Of a stretch of 64,000 bases of DNA, positions 55,512-64,000 are shown piece by piece. The notes beneath the pieces are model-generated. The model did no database searches. It saw only the letters and a program-made list of their open reading frames with translations, and had not been told where the DNA came from. Origin of the DNA: Desulforhopalus singaporensis (GTDB lineage: Bacteria; Desulfobacterota; Desulfobulbia; Desulfobulbales; Desulfocapsaceae). Position numbers and translations under genes: made by a program. Each line of letters begins with the position of its first letter. The first letter of the stretch is position 1. Location: positions 124,001 through 188,000 of the forward strand of contig NZ_FNJI01000007.1 of assembly GCF_900104445.1 (NCBI RefSeq). Reading direction: 5' to 3'.

Positions 55512-57359
55512 CTATCTCTGGAGTTTAGCCATCGCTCCTTTGATGGAGAGGGCATACGGCCTGTGCTGCCGCAGAAACGGCGGCAGACTGTTCTGCGCCA
55601 GCCTGGCCTTGGCTATATTTTCATATTCACCGTAGAACACCCATATCTCATCCGGTGCCCCGTCCTTTTCGAAAATATAGAAATTCCCTGCCTCCCGGCG
55701 GTAACGATCCTGGGCCAGCATGTCCTTGAGATTATTTTCGGCTTCATCGGCGGTCAGGACCATGAGTTGAACCGTATACATATTGTTTTTCAGTCCTCCC
55801 CGCCAGGTGGTGCCGGCGGTGAGCCGGGACAGGTAGAGGACATCCACGGCGGAGACGGTGGTAGCGGAACGGGATAAAATCCTGGCCTCATGGGGCCGCG
55901 GCACACTCTTGACCCGCTCCACCGAAACAATCTGGCGGTCAATCGGTTCAGCCAATTCGTCCATTACAGTGTCAACCTGCCACTTCGGTTTTCTCTTAAG
56001 AGAGCCGGAAGGAAGCAACTCAACAATCGGGGGGGCGGCTACACTCTCTTTTTTCTTCTGTCTGCGCGGCTCCAGCAGTACAATGTCGACATCATCACCG
56101 GTATCCTTGGCTTTTTGGTCTTCTTGCGCCATCGCCTCTTTTTCCGTCACCCCACCGGATGATAGAACGGGTTGTTGCTTTTGTTCCGGTTCAGGCTTGA
56201 CCACCTTGTTTTCCGGATTGGGCGGATACTGTTCACGCTGCGAGACCTGATCTTGACCAACCTTGTCGGCTCCACTGTTCTGCTCAGGTAAAACCTGGTC
56301 CTCTGCCTGCTGCAGTTCTGGTCCTTCTTCAGCCACACCGGGAGCTTTCGCAGAAGAGTTGAGGCTGAGGTCTTTACCTTCAGTGGTCTTTACGATGTAT
56401 TCATCTTCATATGTCAGCTGATCCTGCGCTGTAGCGGCAATTTCCTCTTGCCTCTCCCCTTCCGGCTGTCCCATTGCAGCGTCGTCCCGGTCGCCGGCGA
56501 AAAAGAAAGTCACTCCGAAAAACAGCATCAGAGCCGCCCCCGACCACGCCAGGTATCGGTTGTATCGGCCGCCCAGATTACGGAACACGCCAAGCAGACT
56601 CTCACCGGAATTGTCCTCTGCTTCCCCGGCAACAGTTGCCAGAAACATCTGCAAGGCCGCCTCATCTTTTTGCAGCTTCGCCACCTCTTCGGCAACAGCC
56701 GCAGCCGCCCTGAAATTGCCCGCACAACCACTGTAGACAGTCTCGACGACTTCCCTGGTAAAAAGATGTTCACACTCGGCTGCGCCAAGGGGGCCGCAGA
56801 CAAAATGCAGATATTTTTCCGTTTCCCGTTCGGTGAGCGGCTCTATCGCAAACTGGGCATGGTCGACAGTTTTGAAATTACACATCGCCAGCTGCTTCAT
56901 GTTCTCGACAAGCGCGGCTCTGCCAGAAAACAGGATGCTGAGCCGCCCCCCTGACTCGACCACCCTGTCCAGCAGCCTTCTTATGCGTTCCAGTGTCGCC
57001 AGATAGATATTTTCAGCTCCATCAAAGATCAGCAGCACCGGTTTTTCCATGCTGTGCATGTAATCAATGATGGAAGCAAGAATATCGTCAAACGGTCTAC
57101 TTTGATTTTCCGCGTTACCGGTAACGCCAAGTTCTTCGGCAATGGCGCGTACCACCTCTTCAAAAGAATCGCCGCTGGCGGGAAAAAAAAGCGGCCGATA
57201 CAGACCTTCGTGGTCACTGGTCAGTTGAGCACACAACACGGTCTTGCCCACGCCCTCTTCACCTGTCAGGACCAGGAGGTGGGTATTGTTTTCCACAGCT
57301 TCATTGATCCCAGATTGAATGTCTTCAAGTTGAGTCGTGGAAAAATACGTTACAGTCAT
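55512..57359 (-). CDS. ExeA-like AAA ATPase with C-terminal SPOR-like domain
   Basis: The 615-residue protein has an N-terminal AAA ATPase domain with Walker A GEEGVGKT and Walker B VLLIFDGAEN. One membrane span lies at about 265-285, then a long acidic, Glu/Gln/Pro-rich linker, and a C-terminal SPOR-like segment (about 510-605, from TTWRGGLKNNMYTVQLMVLT). SPOR binds denuded septal glycan, and related ExeA/DamX-type proteins act at the cell wall, so a septal or secretion role is likely (inference). The ATG at 57359 is chosen because the ATPase domain begins there. Confidence 0.82.
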   Translation of the reverse strand: MTVTYFSTTQLEDIQSGINEAVENNTHLLVLTGEEGVGKTVLCAQLTSDHEGLYRPLFFPASGDSFEEVVRAIAEELGVTGNAENQSRPFDDILASIIDYMHSMEKPVLLIFDGAENIYLATLERIRRLLDRVVESGGRLSILFSGRAALVENMKQLAMCNFKTVDHAQFAIEPLTERETEKYLHFVCGPLGAAECEHLFTREVVETVYSGCAGNFRAAAAVAEEVAKLQKDEAALQMFLATVAGEAEDNSGESLLGVFRNLGGRYNRYLAWSGAALMLFFGVTFFFAGDRDDAAMGQPEGERQEEIAATAQDQLTYEDEYIVKTTEGKDLSLNSSAKAPGVAEEGPELQQAEDQVLPEQNSGADKVGQDQVSQREQYPPNPENKVVKPEPEQKQQPVLSSGGVTEKEAMAQEDQKAKDTGDDVDIVLLEPRRQKKKESVAAPPIVELLPSGSLKRKPKWQVDTVMDELAEPIDRQIVSVERVKSVPRPHEARILSRSATTVSAVDVLYLSRLTAGTTWRGGLKNNMYTVQLMVLTADEAENNLKDMLAQDRYRREAGNFYIFEKDGAPDEIWVFYGEYENIAKARLAQNSLPPFLRQHRPYALSIKGAMAKLQR

Positions 57360-57541
57360 AGCGTGGTACAATAGGTAGATAGTCTTTTGCAAAAAATCAG
57401 AGTGGCCCCATGATACACCACTCGATAAACAAAAAGAAATAGTATTCTGGCTCCAATTCTTCCTGCACTGTTTTATAAATAATGATAAAACAGTGCAATA
57501 AAGTCGGTGACACCAGTTTATACAACAAAAATTTATTTATC

Positions 57542-58228
57542 ATGCCCGTTTTCCAACTCGATGAATCAATTCGGTTTCCGCCGCCGGAACTCGCCGGCCC
57601 CGGAGGCTTGCTTGCCGTCGGCGGAGACCTCAGCCCCGCAAGACTCATTGCCGCCTACAGCCGAGGAATATTCCCCTGGTATTCCCAGGGGGACCCGATC
57701 CTGTGGTGGTTTACTTCCCCCCGGTTAATCATCGACCCCAAGGAATTTCACGTACCTAAAAGACTTGCCAGATACGCACGCAGCACCGGGGTCACAATTA
57801 CCAGAAATAGTGCGTTCGCCGAAGTGATCAGGGAGTGCGCCGCAATCAGGACCGAAGCCGGCGATGAGACGTGGCTTCTTCCGGAGATGATCGATGCGTA
57901 CAACAGTCTTTTCAAACTTGGATATTGCCATTCGGTGGAGTGCTGGCACCGGGGACAACTTGGTGGCGGCCTCTACGGCATAGCCCTGGGCAAGGTATTT
58001 TTCGGGGAATCGATGTTTTCCAGGATAAAATGCGGCTCCCAGTTTGCCCTTATGGGGCTTGTGGAATTCCTGCTGCAGCAGGGGTACAGGTTGATCGACT
58101 GCCAGATGACGACAGCCCATCTCAAAAGATTCGGGGCAAGAGAAGTCAGCGGCAGAAAATTCAGGCAGTTGCTCCAACAATACATAAAAGATACCGATCC
58201 GGACCACCGCTGGAACGATTCTGGCTAA
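57542..58228 (+). CDS. aat: Leucyl/phenylalanyl-tRNA-protein transferase
   Basis: The 228-residue enzyme transfers Leu or Phe from tRNA to proteins with N-terminal Lys or Arg, marking them for ClpS/ClpAP. The typical start (FPPPELAGPGGLLAVGGDLS), YSRGIFPWYS, WWFTSPR and GGLYGIALGKVFFGESMFS are all present. The ATG at 57542 places FQLDESIRFPPP at the N-terminus as in homologues; the frame continues upstream to 57482 without support. It diverges from the AAA-SPOR gene. Confidence 0.95.
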   Translation: MPVFQLDESIRFPPPELAGPGGLLAVGGDLSPARLIAAYSRGIFPWYSQGDPILWWFTSPRLIIDPKEFHVPKRLARYARSTGVTITRNSAFAEVIRECAAIRTEAGDETWLLPEMIDAYNSLFKLGYCHSVECWHRGQLGGGLYGIALGKVFFGESMFSRIKCGSQFALMGLVEFLLQQGYRLIDCQMTTAHLKRFGAREVSGRKFRQLLQQYIKDTDPDHRWNDSG

Positions 58229-58375
58229 GAACTGGCGATGAATTTACCTTTCACAATCGACAGATGAACTGCTTTTGATAGTCGTATGCAACCCCGGAGT
58301 CTGGTTGCCGCCGGTTTCATTTAATGGTATTGTCCATCTATCATTCGGATGATTGCTATTTTTCCAGGTGTAACA

Positions 58376-58392
58376 ACAACGGATACCGTTGT
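58376..58392. repeat. Small palindrome upstream of the TSCPD-like gene
   Basis: ACAACGG (58376-58382) and CCGTTGT (58386-58392) form a perfect 7-bp inverted repeat with a 3-base centre, 71 bases before the ATG at 58463. It has the look of an operator, but no promoter nearby is clear. Confidence 0.45.
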
Positions 58393-58462
58393 AATACGGA
58401 GAACAGGATATCAACGGAGCTGTTCCAATGTCAATTCACATTCCAACCGGTGCCAAGAGACA

Positions 58463-59023
58463 ATGTACCAGACAGATAGAGCTTGCGACATTTGCAAAAA
58501 GAAGAAAAAACTGCTCCCGGTAAAGGGAAACAATATCTGCGCAGCCTGCAACTCGGTTATCCAGGCGGTCAAGGAGTCGCCGGAGCTGCTACGCAACCTC
58601 GCTGATCTCGCCGACCACCATCAACCCGGGCCAGCACTGTTGGACGGATACAGCGACCCTGAACTTCCCGACGTACTTGACGGCGTGCGATACCGCACCA
58701 CCGACCGGGACCGAAACACCTGGTACGTGTCGGTAAGCGAAATCGACGGAAACCCGGTGGAAATCTTCGCCTCGACCGCATTTGAAAACGACAGGCACCT
58801 GCAGTCGAGAATCTCGAACCTCACCACAATAACCAGGCTTATCTCTCTTATCCTGCGGCATATTTTCATGGGGGAAAAACTCACCCTGGAAAAGACCCTC
58901 ACCCAGCTGAAGAGGAGTTCAAGGCAACCCAACGATCTTCCGGAAATGCTCAGCAGGATCCTGCACAACTACCGTCGGGAAAAAGCTGCAGGCGATAAAG
59001 TGAAAGAGACAATAATACCTTAA
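58463..59023 (+). CDS. Stand-alone TSCPD-like domain protein with zinc-finger head
   Basis: The 186-residue protein begins with CDIC and CAAC pairs (about 8-30), likely a zinc knuckle. It then has a TSCPD-like domain (about 80-165). YVSVSEIDGNPVEIFAS and TRLISLILRHI match the motif found at the C-terminus of B12-dependent ribonucleotide reductase, where it aids cysteine-pair regeneration. The reductase catalytic part and the usual trailing CPDC cluster are absent. The reading frame starts earlier (58349), but ATG 58463 places the zinc motif first. Function unknown; family call is by motif. Confidence 0.65.
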   Translation: MYQTDRACDICKKKKKLLPVKGNNICAACNSVIQAVKESPELLRNLADLADHHQPGPALLDGYSDPELPDVLDGVRYRTTDRDRNTWYVSVSEIDGNPVEIFASTAFENDRHLQSRISNLTTITRLISLILRHIFMGEKLTLEKTLTQLKRSSRQPNDLPEMLSRILHNYRREKAAGDKVKETIIP

Positions 59024-59051
59024 CGGAACTGGTTATCGATAGAGTGTCCGG

Positions 59052-61157
59052 TCAACATTGCAGTTCAAACTCGTACCGGACATTTGATTTATCGAAATGC
59101 TTCAACACCTTTTGCAGCATATAAAGGTTAGGGGTCCTGAAACCGATCTCCCAGGCGGGATACAGTGAAGAGTAGCTCGACATAATTTCCAGTTTCTGTA
59201 CCTCCATTTCATTGGGGGCAAACCCGACAATCCGCATTATATCCTTGCGCGAGGCCCGCAACACGCGCAGGGTCTGCTGTTTACGGACTCCTGTTTTCCT
59301 GGTTTTCCAGGTGATATTTACCGCGTCTTCCCGCTGGAAATTCAGTTCTTTGAATTTGCTGCAATTCTTATTATGCACGGAAAGACCGTTGGGGGTGAGA
59401 AGAGCGCAATTGTCTTTAGCCCAGGGGGTAGGCCTGCAGCACGAGGATAACTTGACGGTTACCGGGTCCAGGGTGGTCAGCTCGATTTTGTTGAACGCAC
59501 CGGTAGGAGTCACAAGGGGTGAGGTGCCGCCCCAGAATACATCCTTGACCACGTCCATCACGCTTCTGAGCCGCACCCTTCCCTCACCTATTCGCGTATA
59601 GAGCTCCTCCACCGATTCCGAAGAGCACCTGGTAAGCAGTTCACTCACGTCTTTTCCCTCGATCAGGTCAAAAGGAATGCCGTAACGCAACATCTCCTGG
59701 CGCAGCATTGACAGGCCCACATCGCTTGTTACCTTCCGCCGTCTTACGCGAAAACCTCGCGCCAGTTCGCCTCTTGCCCGGGGGGTCGTACACAGGGTCA
59801 GCATGTTCTGGTCGAAACGGATGGCCTGGTCGGAACGAATTATGCGGACCATATCCCCGTCTTTTAGGATATGGGCCGGTGAGTATCGCTTGTTCCTGAT
59901 CAACGCCCCCAGGCATGTTCTGCCGATCTCGGTATGAACGCGAAAAGCAAAGTCGAGAACCGTCGACTGGACCGGCAAACAGATCAGGTCGCCCTGGGGG
60001 GTGTAGGTGTAGATCTCCTTGATCCCGCTGGCGGCGATGACATCGCGATAGGAGACGGCGTCCTCGGTTCCTATGACATTGAACATTTCCTGGATCTCCC
60101 GGATGAACCGGCCCTGCTTGCCCACTTTCGAGGTCCAGTTGCGAAAAAGCCCGCGCTGCGCCTTTCTCTCCATATCATCGGTTCTGATCTTAAACAGGAA
60201 TTTCTGTCCCTCGATAATGGCTCGCGCGTGAAGTCCCTGGTATCCGGTGGGCTTGGGGTTGGCGATAAAATCACGAATCGTTCTCGGAATAGGCTTAAAC
60301 GTCTGGTTCACCACCCCCAGGGCGGTATAGCAGGCGGCAACGTCTTCGACATCTATGAGAACCTCGAGGGGGGTGTCGATCTGTTTCACCAGAATCTTGC
60401 TGACGATATCGTAATAGGCCCACAGTCTCTTGGTACGGATCTTGATTCGACAGTACAGTTTCGCCCGAACCGTCGCTTTCTTCAGCTCTTCTACTATGTA
60501 TTCGCCTATGGGCGATTGCTCGAGCTGCCGGATATGGTTGTTAATCTTGGCTCCCTGCTTGGGGTATTTGTAAAGCAGGGCCAGGTTGTACATCTCTCTT
60601 TTCATATTGAAAAGACCGAACATTGTTGCCAGCGGCGCATAAATATCTATCGTTTCATCAGCAATTCTCTGCCTCTTGGCCTTTGGCATGGCCCGAAGCG
60701 TCCTGAGGTTGTGCAGCCGGTCGGCAAGCTTGACCAGCATAACCTCGGGACGGAGCGCCGCCCCGGTAAATATTTTGCGATGGGTGTTCCGGTTGTTCGC
60801 CTGCCGGTCCCCCGAGACATGCGTAACCTTGGTACAGCCCTCGACAATTGCCCGAACATAGTTGCCGAAGTGTTCCCCGATAATCTCCCCGGTTACTTCC
60901 TTGACATCCTCGACGGTATCGTGGAGCAATGCGGCAGAGAGCATCTCCGGGTTGGTGATATCCATCTCCTCAACGAGAATTTTCGCCACGGAACATGGAT
61001 GGAGGATATAAGCGTCGCCGGATCTGCGCCACTGGTCATCATGAGCCTCCACAGCGAAGTCAAGAGCACGCCAGAACACTTCCGCCTCGGGTTCATGCTG
61101 AATCAAATCTTGCATTTGATTGCGATAAAGTTCAAGATCGAAAGGTATGCGCCGCAT
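59052..61157 (-). CDS. RelA/SpoT-family protein with intact hydrolase and degenerate synthetase
   Basis: The 701-residue protein has an HD hydrolase domain with His53, His79-Asp80 in LLHDTVED, and Asp146 in KLADRLHNLRTL, all as in active (p)ppGpp hydrolases. The synthetase domain is changed: the GRPKHxYS-like motif is not seen (IRTKRLWAYYDI), the region that usually reads DLxAxR is PLEVLIDVED, and the catalytic Glu of the E-V/I-Q-I-R-T motif is Leu321. A TGS domain, a Cys-containing region (KLSSCCRPTP) and an ACT-like C-terminus follow. The ATG at 61157 is chosen over upstream frame. Confidence 0.86.
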   Translation of the reverse strand: MRRIPFDLELYRNQMQDLIQHEPEAEVFWRALDFAVEAHDDQWRRSGDAYILHPCSVAKILVEEMDITNPEMLSAALLHDTVEDVKEVTGEIIGEHFGNYVRAIVEGCTKVTHVSGDRQANNRNTHRKIFTGAALRPEVMLVKLADRLHNLRTLRAMPKAKRQRIADETIDIYAPLATMFGLFNMKREMYNLALLYKYPKQGAKINNHIRQLEQSPIGEYIVEELKKATVRAKLYCRIKIRTKRLWAYYDIVSKILVKQIDTPLEVLIDVEDVAACYTALGVVNQTFKPIPRTIRDFIANPKPTGYQGLHARAIIEGQKFLFKIRTDDMERKAQRGLFRNWTSKVGKQGRFIREIQEMFNVIGTEDAVSYRDVIAASGIKEIYTYTPQGDLICLPVQSTVLDFAFRVHTEIGRTCLGALIRNKRYSPAHILKDGDMVRIIRSDQAIRFDQNMLTLCTTPRARGELARGFRVRRRKVTSDVGLSMLRQEMLRYGIPFDLIEGKDVSELLTRCSSESVEELYTRIGEGRVRLRSVMDVVKDVFWGGTSPLVTPTGAFNKIELTTLDPVTVKLSSCCRPTPWAKDNCALLTPNGLSVHNKNCSKFKELNFQREDAVNITWKTRKTGVRKQQTLRVLRASRKDIMRIVGFAPNEMEVQKLEIMSSYSSLYPAWEIGFRTPNLYMLQKVLKHFDKSNVRYEFELQC

Positions 61158-61331
61158 ATTCACCAGGTTTACGTATGAGAGATCTTTGGTTATAAACAAA
61201 GTTTGCAGGAATGTTATGGCAGCCGCATATGCACCGACCGATCTGCACTGCAAACAGCGATATATATACCGCCTGTTATCAACCCTCAGCTTAACAAAAT
61301 TCTCCCAACGGAGAAAATAAAAATTCGAGAA

Positions 61332-63551
61332 ATGTCAAAAAAAAGAAAGAGTTCATTCCGCTCAAAGACTGTCCGGCATGGAAAATCCGCAGCTGCTTCA
61401 GGCCGACCGGCTCCGCCGGCCGAACTCGAAAACATCCTGCTGGGCCATATTTATTCATCACCGAAGCCGGTTTCCCCCGCCGATCTCGCCGCCAAGATGG
61501 CGCAGGCTGCTCCGTCGAAAAAGGGAATTATAAAAGCGCTGGAACACCTGGTCCGCATAAATCTTGTGCAGAAAACCGGCAGAAACCGGTTCATGCTCAA
61601 CCGGGCTGCCCCTCTCTACGCGGGAACACTCACCCAGCACCCGAAAGGATTCGGTTTTGTCGAGGTCATGAACAGCCAGGACGGCCCCGCCCGGCCGGCC
61701 AGAGATCCGTTCATCTCCCGCTCGCGAATGGGCGATGCAATCCATGGAGACCAGGTCCTTATAAGGGTCTTGCGAACCAAAAAGGACAGCCGCCCGGAGG
61801 GTACTGTCATAAAAATTCTCAGGCGTGCCGACGACACCCTGTGCGGCAGGCTGGAGAAACACGGCGCAGATGTCCGGGTCTTTCCCGATGACAGACGTAT
61901 ACCTTTTATCGTGACGCTCGATCCGGAAAACTGCCGCGACGTGCAATCCGGAAGTGTGGTCAGGGTCAGGTACTTTCGCCAGGACAGAGCCCGTCTGATA
62001 CTCAAGGGCAGTCTCATTGAGGTGCTCGGCAGAAGCGACAGCCCCGACACCCAGCGACAGCTGGTCATTGATAAGTTTGAGCTACCCCACGTTTTCCCCG
62101 GTGAAATAGAAGTCGAACTCAAGAAGATCACCAGCGGCCAGGACAAACTGTCCCAGAGGACGGACCTTCGCGATATCTGTCACGTAACCATAGACGGGGA
62201 AACTGCAAAAGATTTTGACGATGCAGTGGCTGTGGAAAAAACGGTCCACGGCTTTCGTCTTTATGTCTCAATCGCCGACGTGAGTTATTTTGTCAGCCCC
62301 GGCTCGGAAATAGACAGGGAAGCCTACTTAAGAGGAACATCGGTCTATTTCCCGGGAAGCGTTATCCCGATGCTGCCGGAGCTGCTGTCCAACGATCTCT
62401 GCAGCCTGGTTGAAAACCAGGACAGATACACCGTCTCGGCAATACTCGACTTCGACCAGCACGGCAATCTGGAGAAAAAAGAGTTCACCCGTTCAGTCAT
62501 AAGGTCCCGCCGCCGCTTCACCTATGACATCGTAAAACAGATAGTGATCGATGGCGACCCCGACGCCCGCAGGCAAAACATAGAATTTACAGATATGCTC
62601 GGACTTGCCCGCCAGCTGGCAGAACTGCTCTATACCCGCAGGCTCAAAAGAGGCTCGCTCGACTTCAACCTGCTGGAGGCTGAAATAATCCTCAATGAGG
62701 ACGACACCGTTCTGGACATTCACCCAGCTCAACGCAACTTCGCCCACCGGATGATTGAAGAATTTATGCTCGCCGCCAATGAAGCGGTGGCCGCTTTCCT
62801 GCGGGCAAATATGGCAGCTCCCCTGCTCCGCGTCCATCAGCCCCCGGACGGCGAAAAAGTCAGCGAGGTCATCGATTTCATTAAAACCCTGGGCATCAAC
62901 CCCAGAGAGTTTGTCCCGGAGCCCTCGTGGTTTGCCGCAGTTATCGGCGAGGCAAAAAACACAGAGCATGAATACGTCGTCAACAATCTTCTTCTACGCA
63001 GCCTCAGCCAGGCCCACTACTCGGTGGAAGCCATCGGCCATTTCGCCCTTGCCACCCAGGACTATACCCACTTTACCTCACCGATAAGACGCTATCCGGA
63101 CCTCATAGTCCACCGGCAACTGCTGTCCCTTATTGAAAAACGGGCAAGGGGGGGGGATGACTCTGGCTATTCGGCTCGCCCTGTAAAAGAATCATGCGTG
63201 CATCTCTCCGCCAGGGAGAGGGTCGCCATAGAGGCGGAGAGGGATATGGATGAGCGGTTGAAGGTCCTTTTCATGAGGGGACAAGTCGGCAAAAACTTTT
63301 CCGCGGTCATCTCCGGCGTGCAGGAACATGCTCTTTATCTTGAAATCAACCGTTTCTGTGTCAGCGGGATCGTACCTGTCGACTTTCTCGAAGACGACTA
63401 TTATATTTTCGATCGGAAAAATTTCCGGTTGTTTGGCGAAATCACGGCCAAGACATATCAGCTGGGGGACCGGGTCACGGCAACCCTTGTTGATGTAAGC
63501 ACGAGCTCCAGGCAGCTGAGTTTTAAAATTATCGACCGGCAGCAGCGCTGA
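61332..63551 (+). CDS. rnr: Ribonuclease R
   Basis: The 739-residue 3'-to-5' exoribonuclease has an N-terminal winged-helix region, cold-shock domains, the RNB catalytic core with DGETAKDFDDAVAVE (metal-binding aspartates), and a C-terminal S1 domain (GKNFSAVISGVQEHALYLEI). It degrades structured RNA. The ATG at 61332 gives MSKKRKSSFRSK, a basic N-terminus usual for RNase R. It diverges from the RelA/SpoT gene over 174 bases. Confidence 0.95.
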   Translation: MSKKRKSSFRSKTVRHGKSAAASGRPAPPAELENILLGHIYSSPKPVSPADLAAKMAQAAPSKKGIIKALEHLVRINLVQKTGRNRFMLNRAAPLYAGTLTQHPKGFGFVEVMNSQDGPARPARDPFISRSRMGDAIHGDQVLIRVLRTKKDSRPEGTVIKILRRADDTLCGRLEKHGADVRVFPDDRRIPFIVTLDPENCRDVQSGSVVRVRYFRQDRARLILKGSLIEVLGRSDSPDTQRQLVIDKFELPHVFPGEIEVELKKITSGQDKLSQRTDLRDICHVTIDGETAKDFDDAVAVEKTVHGFRLYVSIADVSYFVSPGSEIDREAYLRGTSVYFPGSVIPMLPELLSNDLCSLVENQDRYTVSAILDFDQHGNLEKKEFTRSVIRSRRRFTYDIVKQIVIDGDPDARRQNIEFTDMLGLARQLAELLYTRRLKRGSLDFNLLEAEIILNEDDTVLDIHPAQRNFAHRMIEEFMLAANEAVAAFLRANMAAPLLRVHQPPDGEKVSEVIDFIKTLGINPREFVPEPSWFAAVIGEAKNTEHEYVVNNLLLRSLSQAHYSVEAIGHFALATQDYTHFTSPIRRYPDLIVHRQLLSLIEKRARGGDDSGYSARPVKESCVHLSARERVAIEAERDMDERLKVLFMRGQVGKNFSAVISGVQEHALYLEINRFCVSGIVPVDFLEDDYYIFDRKNFRLFGEITAKTYQLGDRVTATLVDVSTSSRQLSFKIIDRQQR

Positions 63552-63590
63552 AGCCTGTACACCTCAAACCTACAGATATCTGCAACCACC

Positions 63591-64000
63591 ATGTCACAAT
63601 CACATCCAAGCCTTGACCACCTCACCATCGTGCTTGTCCGGCCGAGAATACCTGAAAATATCGGTGCCGCCGCCCGGGTCTGCTACAACATGGGGATCAA
63701 CAGTCTGGTGGTCATACGGGACTCCATCCCTCCCAGGGAACCAATGGCCAAAATGGCTACCCATAAAGCGGCCCACCTGATCGACCAGTTGCCTGTCTAC
63801 CCTGACCTCGGCCAAGCCCTTGAAGATTTTACAGTAGTTGTCGGGACCACGGCAAGGAGGGGCAAACAGCGTTTTGTCCAGCAGAGCCCTCGGGAAATGG
63901 TTAACAAATTGTTGCCGCTGCTGCCGAAAAACCGGGTTGCAATTCTTTTCGGCCCGGAAGATACCGGTCTCACCAACGAAGACCTCAAATATTGCCACAT
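63591..64000 (+). CDS. TrmJ-family (SpoU) RNA methyltransferase, truncated by the window end
   Basis: At least 136 residues are encoded, running off the right edge. The start resembles TrmJ-type 2'-O-methyltransferases of the SPOUT class: TIVLVRPRIPENIGAAARV then a conserved MGINSLVVI, with later FGPEDTGLTNEDL matching the SAM-knot region FGxExxGLxxExL. These modify position 32 of tRNA. The remainder of the gene is outside the window. It lies 39 bases after rnr on the same strand. Confidence 0.88.
   Translation, partial: MSQSHPSLDHLTIVLVRPRIPENIGAAARVCYNMGINSLVVIRDSIPPREPMAKMATHKAAHLIDQLPVYPDLGQALEDFTVVVGTTARRGKQRFVQQSPREMVNKLLPLLPKNRVAILFGPEDTGLTNEDLKYCH

Overview
The window reads as ordinary, densely packed chromosome of a strictly anaerobic sulfate- or sulfur-metabolising bacterium of the Desulfobacterota, most likely a Desulfobulbales member. 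The main evidence is a complete dsrMKJOP operon (membrane complex of dissimilatory sulfite reduction, about 5.07-10.2 kb) preceded by an RsbRD-type sensor gene, and a siroheme/heme gene group. There are also class 1B dihydroorotate dehydrogenase (pyrD/pyrK), Gram-negative envelope genes (surA-like, beta-barrel protein, ydbH-ynbE-ydbL, RND pump) and an in-frame UGA that is best read as selenocysteine. The lineage below class level is inference. I see no insertion sequence, prophage, CRISPR array, rRNA or tRNA.

Layout: (1) 0-5 kb: aroA, pyrD, pyrK on the minus strand, then a prepilin peptidase and a flavodoxin-like gene. (2) 5-10.9 kb: dsrP, dsrO, dsrJ, dsrK, dsrM and the RsbRD-domain gene, all minus, ending in a strong terminator. 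(3) 11-19.3 kb: a Prc-type protease carrying a LysM domain, a MazG-like gene, then a minus-strand tetrapyrrole group (siroheme dehydrogenase, ccsA-like heme exporter, hemA, and a coupled unknown), a methyltransferase, uppP and a small secreted protein. (4) 19.4-25 kb: TlpA-like thioredoxin, surA-like chaperone, RodZ-like protein, recO, a beta-barrel protein, and a BirA-like ligase paired with an unusual biotinyl/lipoyl-domain protein. (5) 25-32.4 kb: ydbH-ynbE-ydbL, cmoA-cmoB, a SLOG-like protein and the selenocysteine rhodanese. (6) 32.4-46.1 kb: two-subunit pyruvate/acyl-CoA carboxylase, carA-carB, ftsH-folP, tex. (7) 46.2-50 kb: histone-deacetylase-like and hydantoinase-like genes and a CcdA-like protein. 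(8) 50-64 kb: autoregulated TetR-RND efflux operon, AAA-SPOR protein, aat, a stand-alone TSCPD-like protein, a RelA/SpoT homologue with a degenerate synthetase, RNase R and a truncated TrmJ-family methyltransferase.

The most noteworthy item is the gene at 30959-32314. It is interrupted by TGA at 31553, inside the loop of the first of three rhodanese domains, in a sequence context where homologues carry Cys. The TGA is followed at the right distance by a stem-loop whose five-base apical loop, GGTCT, matches the loop of the E. coli fdhF SECIS. A gene finder that treats UGA only as a stop splits this gene in two. Secondary items are the atypical BirA-like ligase with its SLMKR-motif acceptor, the LysM-bearing Prc protease, the hydrolase-only RelA/SpoT protein, the free-standing TSCPD-like protein, and the paired palindromes around the tetR promoter.
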